Notes under the pieces: model-generated
Told to the model about the DNA's origin: nothing
Databases searched by the model: none
The model's input: only the letters and a program-made list of their open reading frames with translations
Part shown: piece after piece, positions 57,075 to 64,000 of the stretch
Layout: each line of letters opens with the position of its first letter
Position numbering within the stretch: position 1 is the stretch's first letter
Made by a program: the position numbers and the translations under genes
From: Chlamydiota bacterium
GTDB lineage: Bacteria; Chlamydiota; Chlamydiia; Chlamydiales; Rhabdochlamydiaceae
Direction of reading: 5' to 3'
Assembly: GCA_021772335.1 (NCBI GenBank)
Contig: JAJFMD010000007.1
Coordinates: forward strand, 186,001 to 250,000
DNA length: 64,000 nt

Positions 57075-58583
57075 ATGAGTGTACGGGTACGGATTGCTCC
57101 CTCCCCAACAGGAGATCCCCATGTTGGTACTGCATATATTGCGCTGTTTAACTATCTCTTTGCAAAGAAGCATGGAGGTGAATTTATTTTGCGTATCGAA
57201 GATACTGATCAAAGCCGTAGCCGCCCAGAATATGAGACCAACATATTTGACGCTCTAAATTGGATCGGATTAAAATGGGATGAAGGTCCTGATATTGGCG
57301 GAAAATGCGGTCCCTACCGTCAATCTGAACGCACTGAAATTTATCGTACCCATTGCCAACAACTGCTCGATCGCGGCATGGCATATAAATGCTTTGCGAC
57401 TCCTGAAGAGCTCTCTGAAATGCGAGAGATCAGTAAAAAACTCGGCAAACGTATAGGCTATGATCGGCGCTATCGCAATCTTTCTGAAGAAGAAATCGCT
57501 GAAAGAGAAAAAGCAGGTCAGCCCTATGTCATCCGTCTTAAACTACCACTTACTGGCGAATGCGTTTACGAAGATGTCATTAAAGGCCGCATTGTTGTCC
57601 CTTGGTCTGATATCGATGATCAAATTTTACTTAAATCAGATGGGTTTCCTACTTATCACCTTGCTAATGTCGTCGATGATTATTTAATGGGCATTACTCA
57701 TGTCATTCGCGGTGATGAATGGATGAGCTCAACCCCTAAACATATTTTCCTCTATCAAGCATTTGGCTGGGAAAAACCCGAGTTTTTACATATGCCATTA
57801 TTACTCGGCAAAGATGGGAAGAAGCTCTCTAAAAGGCGCAATCCAACATCAATTTTCTTCTACAGAGATAGTGGTTTCCTTTCAGAAGCTTTGAGAAACT
57901 TCTTAAGCCTAATGGGCTATAGCATGACTGATGAAAAGGAAATTTATCCAATTGAAGAGATTATTCAATCCTTTGATGTAAAACGCATTGGAAAATCAGG
58001 AGCTTTCTTCGATCTCCATAAACTCGAATGGCTCAATCAACAATATATTATTAAGCAAATTCCCGAAAACCAACTATGGAATCGAATTAAAGAATGGGGA
58101 TTTAATGACGAGCTGATCAATAAATTGATGCCACTTTGCCATACTCGGATCAAGACATTTGCTGATTTTATGCAGCTCTTTTACTTTCTATTCGTCAACC
58201 ATCTCGATTACACAGAAGAACTTCTCACTTCAAACCGCATCACTAAAGAATCTGCTGCTTTAGCACTTCAAGCAATGATATGGAGTATGGATGAAAATAA
58301 TGATTGGAATGGATCAGGCCTTGAAAAATCCTCTCATGAAATTGCAGAAGTGTTTGGTATACACCATAAAAAAGTGGTAATGCGTATGTTGTTTGGCGCA
58401 ATTACTGGGAAACATTTCGGGCCTCCTCTTTTTGATTCTGCTGGAATTCTAGGCAAGCAGCGCTTAAGAGCGCGTTTACTTAGTGCTATTGAATTTCTTG
58501 GAGGAATATCGAACAAAAAATACGATCTTCTCTCCAAAATGTGGAAGACGAAAAATTGCCAAGAACTTGTAACAGCGATTTAA
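57075..58583 (+). CDS. gltX: glutamyl-tRNA synthetase
   Basis: Class I synthetase, 502 aa. HIGH-type motif in APSPTGDPHVGTAYIALFNY; KMSKS-type motif in GKDGKKLSKRRNP. The start is ATG 57075, seven bases after GAGG; the TTG one codon before is less likely. In Chlamydia GltX also charges tRNA-Gln for the amidotransferase route; that is inference here. Its end overlaps the convergent small lipoprotein gene by four bases. Confidence 0.96.
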   Translation: MSVRVRIAPSPTGDPHVGTAYIALFNYLFAKKHGGEFILRIEDTDQSRSRPEYETNIFDALNWIGLKWDEGPDIGGKCGPYRQSERTEIYRTHCQQLLDRGMAYKCFATPEELSEMREISKKLGKRIGYDRRYRNLSEEEIAEREKAGQPYVIRLKLPLTGECVYEDVIKGRIVVPWSDIDDQILLKSDGFPTYHLANVVDDYLMGITHVIRGDEWMSSTPKHIFLYQAFGWEKPEFLHMPLLLGKDGKKLSKRRNPTSIFFYRDSGFLSEALRNFLSLMGYSMTDEKEIYPIEEIIQSFDVKRIGKSGAFFDLHKLEWLNQQYIIKQIPENQLWNRIKEWGFNDELINKLMPLCHTRIKTFADFMQLFYFLFVNHLDYTEELLTSNRITKESAALALQAMIWSMDENNDWNGSGLEKSSHEIAEVFGIHHKKVVMRMLFGAITGKHFGPPLFDSAGILGKQRLRARLLSAIEFLGGISNKKYDLLSKMWKTKNCQELVTAI

Positions 58584-58708
58584 CGCATATCATCTGTTTG
58601 AAGTACTGGAATTTCATCATCATGAGAAATGACATAACTTCTGTTGTAACCAGATGTTGCGCAACTAGAAAATACAATGAGAAATAAAAAGATAAAACCT
58701 TTGTACAT
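58580..58708 (-). CDS. very small lipoprotein
   Basis: 42 aa from ATG 58708, with GGAAGGTAAGG just upstream. Basic-hydrophobic signal MYKGFIFLFLIVFSSC with lipobox FSSC (Cys16), leaving a 27-residue mature acidic peptide (ATSGYNRSYVISHDDE at its start). It lies beside gltX where C. trachomatis has omcA, also a tiny lipoprotein, but the Cys-rich body of OmcA is absent (only the lipid-anchored Cys). It may be a positional replacement, not a homolog. Confidence 0.65.
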   Translation of the reverse strand: MYKGFIFLFLIVFSSCATSGYNRSYVISHDDEIPVLQTDDMR

Positions 58709-58753
58709 AACCTTACCTTCCTTTAATCCATTAAATAAAGATTTATCAATTCT

Positions 58754-59878
58754 ATGTCTACGATAATTTCTCAATCCATCTCTCGTTTTAATCCACTATC
58801 ATGCGCCTTAAAATCGAGGGAAAAGCTCACTAGAGATGGCTCAACAAGAGAAACTTATCATATTGCCCTCGATATCGATCATAAACTTCTAAATTTAGAA
58901 GCGGGAGATTCAATTGGAATATTGCCGCAAAATCATCCTGAAAGAGTTGATGAAATACTGATAATTTTGGGAAAAACAGGTGACGAAGTCATTGTTGATC
59001 AACGTAGAAATAAAAATCTTCAATTACGTGAATTTCTCACGTCTAATGCTAATCTCTCTCAAGCAACATCTCATCTGCTAAAATTGCTAACAAACCATCC
59101 TTTACTCGAAGCGCCCAAAGCAGAGCTTAATGCTTTTTTAAAAGAGAATGAACCAGCTGACCTCCTAAAAGCCTATCCTCCTACAAATGCTTCTTTAGAT
59201 GAAATCTGTAATTCTTTTGCGCCTTTATTACCCCGTTTCTATTCACTAGCCTCCTCCCCTTTGCTCTATCCCACTGAGATTCATTTGACAGTCACCCTTT
59301 CAACCTATGAGCACCAGGGACGATTGCGTTACGGAATTGCAAGTTATTATTTAAACCATTTAGTTGAAAAAGATGTAAAATCCATTGAGATTTTTGCGCA
59401 AAAACCGCGCAATTTCACCATTCCAATAGATGGAAATCTCCCTATTATTATGATAGGACCTGGGACAGGCATCGCTCCTTTTCGTGCTTTTATCCAAGAG
59501 CGCGTCACCAGAGGCGATCAAGGGGAGAATTGGCTATTTTTTGGTGAGCGCAATAGACAAACTGATTTCTACTATGAAAAAGAGCTCACCAATTGGCAAG
59601 AACAGGGTCTTCTCAAACTCTCAACCGCTTTTTCCCGTGACAACGCCTCTCTCCGCTATGTGCAAGATGCACTCTACGCAGAAAAAGCCCCCTTATGGAA
59701 GCTGATCGAAAAAAACGCCCTCATCTACATTTGCGGAGATGCTCAAAAAATGGCAAAAGATGTGCAAGCAATGCTCGTTCTCATTGCACAAGAGGAGGGA
59801 AAGCTCTCACAAACAGAAGCAGAACTCCTCATTAAAACCTTGAGACGAGAAAAACGGCTCTGCCTCGACGTCTACTAG
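58754..59878 (+). CDS. cysJ: CysJ-like sulfite reductase flavoprotein / FNR-type oxidoreductase
   Basis: 374 aa. Only the FAD- and NADPH-binding modules of the cytochrome P450 reductase family are present: FAD site PRFYSLASSP (RxYS), NADPH site GPGTGIAPFRAFIQ, ICGDAQKMAKDV, and an aromatic end (LCLDVY). The N-terminal flavodoxin domain of E. coli CysJ is missing, so a separate electron carrier would be needed. No cysI (sulfite reductase) is nearby, so sulfite reduction is doubtful. Equivalent to CT435. Confidence 0.88.
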   Translation: MSTIISQSISRFNPLSCALKSREKLTRDGSTRETYHIALDIDHKLLNLEAGDSIGILPQNHPERVDEILIILGKTGDEVIVDQRRNKNLQLREFLTSNANLSQATSHLLKLLTNHPLLEAPKAELNAFLKENEPADLLKAYPPTNASLDEICNSFAPLLPRFYSLASSPLLYPTEIHLTVTLSTYEHQGRLRYGIASYYLNHLVEKDVKSIEIFAQKPRNFTIPIDGNLPIIMIGPGTGIAPFRAFIQERVTRGDQGENWLFFGERNRQTDFYYEKELTNWQEQGLLKLSTAFSRDNASLRYVQDALYAEKAPLWKLIEKNALIYICGDAQKMAKDVQAMLVLIAQEEGKLSQTEAELLIKTLRREKRLCLDVY

Positions 59879-59898
59879 ATGTAAAGTGTTTTACATCT
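59877..59898. repeat. AGATGTAAA palindrome, copy 2
   Basis: AGATGTAAA (59877-59885) / TTTACATCT (59890-59898), perfect 9-bp arms and a 4-base loop. It begins inside the cysJ stop codon (TAG 59876-59878) and lies between convergent genes, so it may act as a bidirectional terminator. Confidence 0.6.
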
Positions 59899-59927
59899 AA
59901 TAAACGTTTATACCACCAAATCGGCTG

Positions 59928-60773
59928 TTATTTTCTAGAAGATTGATTGTATCTCGCAAGAATAGCCTCGACATCAACTCCTAGTCTAAGAGTCATTGTT
60001 AAGCTAGTTGCGTCCCATTTAACGCGATATTCCAAACCGCTTCCTTCTTCGCATGATGTATAACTTTTCAATAGTTCTTCTAGCTGAGTTTCAGCTAAAG
60101 CACCCACTCTTTCCATCTTTTCTTGAAAATAGCGCTTATCAGCAAAAGATCTAGTTGTGTTTGAGGTCGTCCTAGTGGAAATTTCAGGCCCTTCTGAATC
60201 TAAAAAAGGTTTAGTGAATTTCTCTTTCGTAGAAGTTTGAGGTTTCTTTCCCTCTTTGGTTACTTCACACATTTTGCTAAAATCACCTTGAGACACATCT
60301 AAAGGGTTTTTACTTTGATTCAACCATTGATCAAACGGTTTCAACTGCTCCCGAGCAGATGCATTTGTAGGCGCTAATATTTTACGTAGTTCCGGAGACT
60401 TACTTATAACATGACTTCTACTAACGATCATTCTCGATTCGCTAAGATCTTGCAGAAGGCTCCCGTTAACAATGTCATAGACCTTTTTAGCTTCATCCCT
60501 ATCAAGTAGATCTAGAGAAAATTGAAACACTCTTACTGAACTTCGATAAACATCAGATAAATGCGAGAAATATTCCGAAACACAGCCCCACATAAACCTT
60601 CGAGTTAGCGAATCTGTGAATTCTTCATAATTTTCTTCAAACTGACCATTGACTTCATCTAAGCGATTTTGTCTTTCTTGAACTTGGCGCTCAATTTCAT
60701 CTCCATATTCTCTAGGAATTGTATAGGTTGTAACACTACCAAAACCAACACCAGCAGCAGGATCAAAACTCAT
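59928..60773 (-). CDS. hypothetical protein, possible secreted effector
   Basis: 281 aa, not recognised. The N-terminus is Gly/Ala/Thr-rich and uncharged for 20 residues, then a strongly charged helical segment (residues 25-60, IERQVQERQNRLDEVN at its start). A Ser/Thr/Lys-rich linker (about residues 155-205) precedes a C-terminal helical part (residues 210-281). No Sec signal, membrane segment or known catalytic motif. It has a good ribosome-binding site (GGGAG) and is inserted between cysJ and ispF, adjacent in C. trachomatis, with an AGATGTAAA hairpin on each side. The uncharged N-terminus would fit a type III secretion signal, but that is speculative. Confidence 0.7.
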   Translation of the reverse strand: MSFDPAAGVGFGSVTTYTIPREYGDEIERQVQERQNRLDEVNGQFEENYEEFTDSLTRRFMWGCVSEYFSHLSDVYRSSVRVFQFSLDLLDRDEAKKVYDIVNGSLLQDLSESRMIVSRSHVISKSPELRKILAPTNASAREQLKPFDQWLNQSKNPLDVSQGDFSKMCEVTKEGKKPQTSTKEKFTKPFLDSEGPEISTRTTSNTTRSFADKRYFQEKMERVGALAETQLEELLKSYTSCEEGSGLEYRVKWDATSLTMTLRLGVDVEAILARYNQSSRK

Positions 60774-60900
60774 AATAACACTCCCATTTCCAATTTTAAA
60801 ACAAGCGTCTATTTCCTAATCAAAATATAGACCGCAAACTGACAACAATTATTTCAACGCAATCTTTAAATCGAATAAGAAAATTACAACACCGAATTCT

Positions 60901-60923
60901 AGATGTAAAGCTATTTTACATCT
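60901..60923. repeat. AGATGTAAA palindrome, copy 3
   Basis: AGATGTAAA (60901-60909) / TTTACATCT (60915-60923), perfect 9-bp arms and a 5-base loop, 44 bases after the ispF stop and before the hypothetical gene. Same unit as at 59877. Confidence 0.6.
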
Positions 60924-60966
60924 AAGCAACTTCTTTTGTATTAATGATTTACGTCAAAAAAACTTT

Positions 60967-61464
60967 TTAAGATGTCGACTGTGTGGTCATGATGCAAATG
61001 CATTGCATGCCATCACCACGCCCAAAATCAGTTAGCCCATCGCCTGATGTCACAGAAATGCCAATTTGCGAAGCCTCTAAACGCATAAGAGACGCAATTT
61101 TCTCACGCATTTCTAAAATGCGCACTTGCATACGCGGACGCTTTCCTTCCAAAGTAATCGCGATATGTGTGATCTGCTGATTCACTAACGTTTCCAATGC
61201 TTTTTCAAGATAAACACTGCTGTCGGTAATATGATCCTTATGACACAAATCAATCGCAATTTTACCCAAGATAGGCACTCCACTTAGAGAAGTAATAGCA
61301 TTACATAGTGCGTGCAAAACAACATCACCATCAGAATCTGCTGAAAACCCTGGACAATCTTTAAACATAAGCCCACCGATGACACAAGGTTTAGATGTAT
61401 CAGAGGATAAAAACCGGTGGCTATCTTGACCAATGCCTGTTCGGATAATAGGAAACTTATTCAT
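60967..61464 (-). CDS. ispF: 2-C-methyl-D-erythritol 2,4-cyclodiphosphate synthase
   Basis: Fifth enzyme of the MEP isoprenoid pathway, feeding UppS. GIGQDSHRF (metal-binding Asp and His), GFSADSDGDVVLHALCNAI, and the C-terminal GDGLTDFGRGDGMQC are typical. The long open frame extends 76 codons upstream into murA territory, but the family begins at ATG 61464 (MNKFPIIRTG), giving 165 aa. Divergent from murA. Confidence 0.95.
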   Translation of the reverse strand: MNKFPIIRTGIGQDSHRFLSSDTSKPCVIGGLMFKDCPGFSADSDGDVVLHALCNAITSLSGVPILGKIAIDLCHKDHITDSSVYLEKALETLVNQQITHIAITLEGKRPRMQVRILEMREKIASLMRLEASQIGISVTSGDGLTDFGRGDGMQCICIMTTQSTS

Positions 61465-61552
61465 TAGCAAAAAGCTTAACAAAATTTGAGATTTTGACTG
61501 CAAACAAATGTTTTGTTCGATAAGATCCGATTTGAAAACACGAAAATATTTT

Positions 61553-62923
61553 ATGTCTATATCTCCAATTAAAAATGAAATTCTTGAAGTCAAAGGTGGC
61601 ATCCCTCTAGAAGGAGAGGTGAGTACATCCGGCGCAAAAAATGCGATTACAAAAATGCTCGTCGCTTCTTTGATTTCTGATAAGCGCTGCATTTTTTACA
61701 ATGTCCCGAATATTGCAGATGTTGAAGTTACAGTGGCTCTTTGTCGTGAGATCGGGTCGCAAATCAATTGGAATCGAGACGAAAAAACATTAGAAATTCA
61801 TACTAAAGAGCTTAAATCAACTTATATTCCTCAACACTTTTGTGGCTCAAATCGCATTCCCATTTTAATGATTGGAGCTCTTTTAGGGCGCACAGACCAA
61901 GATATCATTGTTCCCACCGTCGGCGGTTGTGCCATTGGCAAAAGGCCCGTTGATTTTCATATTGCGGCTCTAGAAAAACTCGGTGCAGAAATCGAGTACC
62001 GCGAAATGAAAAAAGAAGGCGCCTATTTTGCACACGCTCATGACGGATTAAAAGGATCTATCATCAACTTAAAATTTCCCTCTATTGGGGCAACAGAAAA
62101 CTCAATTTTAGCAGGATGTCGCGCTAAGGGACAGACGATCATTAAAAATGCTGCTGTAGAACCAGAAATTATCGACCTCATTCTCTTTCTGCAAAAACTC
62201 GGGGTCATTATCTCAGTAGATACAGACAGAACAATCCGCATTGAAGAAACTCGCCAATTTTACGAGACAACACACACGGTTATACCCGATCGTATCGAAG
62301 CCGCGTCTCTTGGCATGGCTGCTATCGCAACGCGCGGCCGCGTCTTTGTTAAAAATGCGCCGCATCAGCATATGATCACTTTTCTCAATGCATTGCGTCA
62401 GATCGGTGGAGGATTTCAGGTTAAAGAAAATGGAATCGAGTTTTTTTATCAAGGCGCCTTAAAGGGCGGTATTCAAATTGAAACCGATGTACATCCGGGA
62501 TTTATGACTGATTGGCAACAGCCTTTTGTTGTTTTGTTATCTCAAGCAACGGGATATTCGATTGTTCATGAAACAGTCTATGAAAATCGTTTTGGTTATA
62601 CAGAGGTATTAAAAAAAATGGGTGCAGATCTCGAACTTTTTACACATTGTCTAGGTGGCAATCACTGTAGATTTGCTTCTTGTAATTTTCATCACAGCTT
62701 AATTGTAAAAGGACCCACGCCACTTACAGCATCTTCTATAAATATTCCTGATCTTCGTGCTGGCTTTGCCTATGTAATGGCAGCGTTAATAGCTCCTGAA
62801 AAAAGCGAAATCTCTGGACTGCATTATCTAGACCGTGGCTACGAGCTCGCTGTTGAAAAACTCTCTAATCTCGGAGCCCAAATCAAACGGACCTGCCCCT
62901 CTGAAGAGCTCATATTGACTTAA
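61553..62923 (+). CDS. murA: UDP-N-acetylglucosamine 1-carboxyvinyltransferase
   Basis: First committed step of peptidoglycan precursor synthesis (enolpyruvyl transfer to UDP-GlcNAc). 456 aa from ATG 61553 (MSISPIKNEI); the frame is open 15 codons earlier. The N-terminal LEGEVSTSGAKNAITKML and the fosfomycin-target loop PTVGGCAIGKRPVDFHIAAL are intact, with catalytic Cys126. C. trachomatis MurA carries Asp at this place, so this organism keeps the ancestral, drug-sensitive form. A start distance of 88 bases from divergent ispF leaves room for two promoters. Confidence 0.96.
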   Translation: MSISPIKNEILEVKGGIPLEGEVSTSGAKNAITKMLVASLISDKRCIFYNVPNIADVEVTVALCREIGSQINWNRDEKTLEIHTKELKSTYIPQHFCGSNRIPILMIGALLGRTDQDIIVPTVGGCAIGKRPVDFHIAALEKLGAEIEYREMKKEGAYFAHAHDGLKGSIINLKFPSIGATENSILAGCRAKGQTIIKNAAVEPEIIDLILFLQKLGVIISVDTDRTIRIEETRQFYETTHTVIPDRIEAASLGMAAIATRGRVFVKNAPHQHMITFLNALRQIGGGFQVKENGIEFFYQGALKGGIQIETDVHPGFMTDWQQPFVVLLSQATGYSIVHETVYENRFGYTEVLKKMGADLELFTHCLGGNHCRFASCNFHHSLIVKGPTPLTASSINIPDLRAGFAYVMAALIAPEKSEISGLHYLDRGYELAVEKLSNLGAQIKRTCPSEELILT

Positions 62924-62971
62924 TCGCTTCTTATCCTATAGAATATCAGACCTTTTTGAACTATTTATACA

Positions 62972-63940
62972 ATGAATCTCTCTTGTTGGAAGACAATTAA
63001 ACGCACCAATTTTACAAATTGGGAAAAACTATTTGATTATTTAGAGCTCGACGATCATCTAGCCTCTGAAATTGTCAAAAAGCCCCGTTTCACCTTAAAT
63101 CTCCCCCTGCGTCTTGCAAAAAAAATCGCCAAAAACGACCTTAATGACCCCATTCTTAGACAATTTTTACCATTGAAAGAAGAACTATTAGAAACTAACG
63201 GATTCTCCCCTGATCCAACAGAAGAAAAGAACTTCCGTCGTACGCCTCGTTTGATTCAAAAATATCAGGGCAGAGCTCTACTGACCGCTACAGCGTGTGC
63301 GATGCACTGCCGCTACTGTTTTAGACAAAATTTTCCCTACGAATTTGAAGATAGCTTTAATAAAGAACTCGAAGAGCTCAGAAATGACTCATCGATTACG
63401 GAAATCATTTTAAGTGGCGGAGACCCTCTTTCTCTTTCTAATCGTATATTGAAAGAACTCCTATTCAATCTAGACCAAATTCCCCATATACAGCGCATCC
63501 GTTTTCATTCACGCTTCCCTATTGGTATTCCTGAAAGAATCGATCAAGAACTAATTACAATCCTCAAACAGCTCCAAAAACGCATTGTTTTTGTCATTCA
63601 TGCGAATCACCCACGAGAATTTGACCATGAAGTCATTAAACACCTCAAAATGCTCTCAAATTGCCAAATACCTCTCCTTCATCAAGCTGTTTTGCTTAAA
63701 GGGATAAATGACGATTATACAACGCTTTTTGAGCTTTTTGAATTGCTCATTAATAATGGAATTCTACCTTACTATTTACATCAGCTTGATAAAGTTTCAG
63801 GAACGGAACATTTTGAAACGCCGCAGGAACGCGGCGAAGAACTCATAGCCCAGCTTGCCAAAGTACTTCCAGGATATGCGGTTCCGAGATTTGTCAAAGA
63901 AGAAGCGGGCAAGCCTCATAAGACTTTAATCCTAAACTAA
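62972..63940 (+). CDS. epmB: KamA/EpmB-family radical SAM aminomutase
   Basis: 322 aa. The iron-sulfur cluster motif CxxxCxxC is at Cys109, Cys113 and Cys116 (ATACAMHCRYCFRQNF); LSGGDPLSLS and HSRFPIGIPERI follow; the C-terminal GYAVPRFVKEEAGKPHK holds the probable PLP lysine (Lys317). The length matches EpmB, which makes (R)-beta-lysine for modification of elongation factor P, rather than the longer lysine 2,3-aminomutase. EpmA and EF-P genes are not in the window. Alone after murA, 48 bases on. Confidence 0.85.
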   Translation: MNLSCWKTIKRTNFTNWEKLFDYLELDDHLASEIVKKPRFTLNLPLRLAKKIAKNDLNDPILRQFLPLKEELLETNGFSPDPTEEKNFRRTPRLIQKYQGRALLTATACAMHCRYCFRQNFPYEFEDSFNKELEELRNDSSITEIILSGGDPLSLSNRILKELLFNLDQIPHIQRIRFHSRFPIGIPERIDQELITILKQLQKRIVFVIHANHPREFDHEVIKHLKMLSNCQIPLLHQAVLLKGINDDYTTLFELFELLINNGILPYYLHQLDKVSGTEHFETPQERGEELIAQLAKVLPGYAVPRFVKEEAGKPHKTLILN

Positions 63941-64000
63941 AGGAGCCATTTGTCTTAAAGACTTAATATTGCGAATCTGGCTACTAAGTTGCTCTCTACT
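63932..64000 (-). CDS. possible C-terminal end of a gene entering from the right
   Basis: On the minus strand the last 69 bases read as an open frame of 22 codons (ending RQMAPLV) and a TAG stop at 63932-63934, overlapping the convergent epmB-like gene by nine bases. The composition (Ser/Gln/Arg/Lys) suits a helical C-terminus. Too short to identify. Confidence 0.35.
   Translation of the reverse strand, partial: SREQLSSQIRNIKSLRQMAPLV

Noticed and set aside
61465-61692. 76-codon upstream extension of ispF
   Set aside because: It overlaps murA on the other strand and has no similarity to the family, which begins at ATG 61464.

Overview
The window is AT-rich chromosomal DNA from a member of the Chlamydiae, most likely a chlamydia-like (environmental, non-Chlamydiaceae) species. 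The evidence is gene order and gene content: the Chlamydia-type S10-spc-alpha ribosomal cluster followed by gapA, a CT529-like gene and fmt-lpxA-fabZ-lpxC-lnt behind it, a fused SecDF, Euo, a Mip-like FKBP, UhpC, and several proteins with the bilobed hydrophobic domain of inclusion membrane (Inc) proteins. C. trachomatis locus numbers used below are from memory. I cannot name the species. I saw no rRNA, tRNA, CRISPR, phage or intact insertion sequence.

Layout. (1) 45-13298, minus strand: rplC to rplQ, then gapA. rpsJ, rpsN, rpmD, infA, rpmJ and rpsD are absent from the cluster. A terminator separates rplQ from gapA, and a good promoter lies in front of rpsM. (2) 13302-16478: a non-coding stretch with a repeat copy and a hairpin, then two tandem Inc-like paralogs with their own promoter. 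(3) 16566-21957, minus: fmt, lpxA, fabZ, lpxC (lipid A and initiator tRNA), lnt, and a DoxX-family membrane protein. (4) 22111-24390, plus: a second, unrelated pair of Inc-like paralogs, with a strong terminator between them. (5) 24464-28954: a MITE-like repeat, then rsmB, a SurA-like PPIase, rsmA, and convergent dacF. (6) 29146-36947: a small acidic unknown, rsbW, an LptE-like lipoprotein, a BamD-like TPR protein, dnaE, and a secreted beta-propeller. (7) 37082-43558: uhpC, divergent hisS-aspS-mip-trmL, and trxA. (8) 43704-46898: a second MITE-like repeat, then plsC-cmk-cdsA-uppS (phospholipid and undecaprenyl synthesis). (9) 47297-54439: secDF, recJ, and convergent euo. (10) 54935-61464: tsp, gltX, a tiny lipoprotein, cysJ, an unrecognised 281-aa protein, and ispF. 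(11) 61553-64000: murA, a KamA/EpmB-type radical SAM enzyme, and the tail of an unidentified minus-strand frame.

Together the genes cover translation, protein export, envelope precursor synthesis (lipid A, peptidoglycan, isoprenoid carrier, lipoprotein acylation, outer-membrane assembly), host sugar-phosphate import, and regulation of the developmental cycle (Euo, RsbW). The less ordinary content is the two duplicated Inc-like pairs, one of which carries a copied protein segment; a dispersed terminal-inverted-repeat element family whose copies sit close to synteny breaks relative to C. trachomatis; several intergenic palindromes; and a MurA that keeps the catalytic cysteine lost in C. trachomatis.
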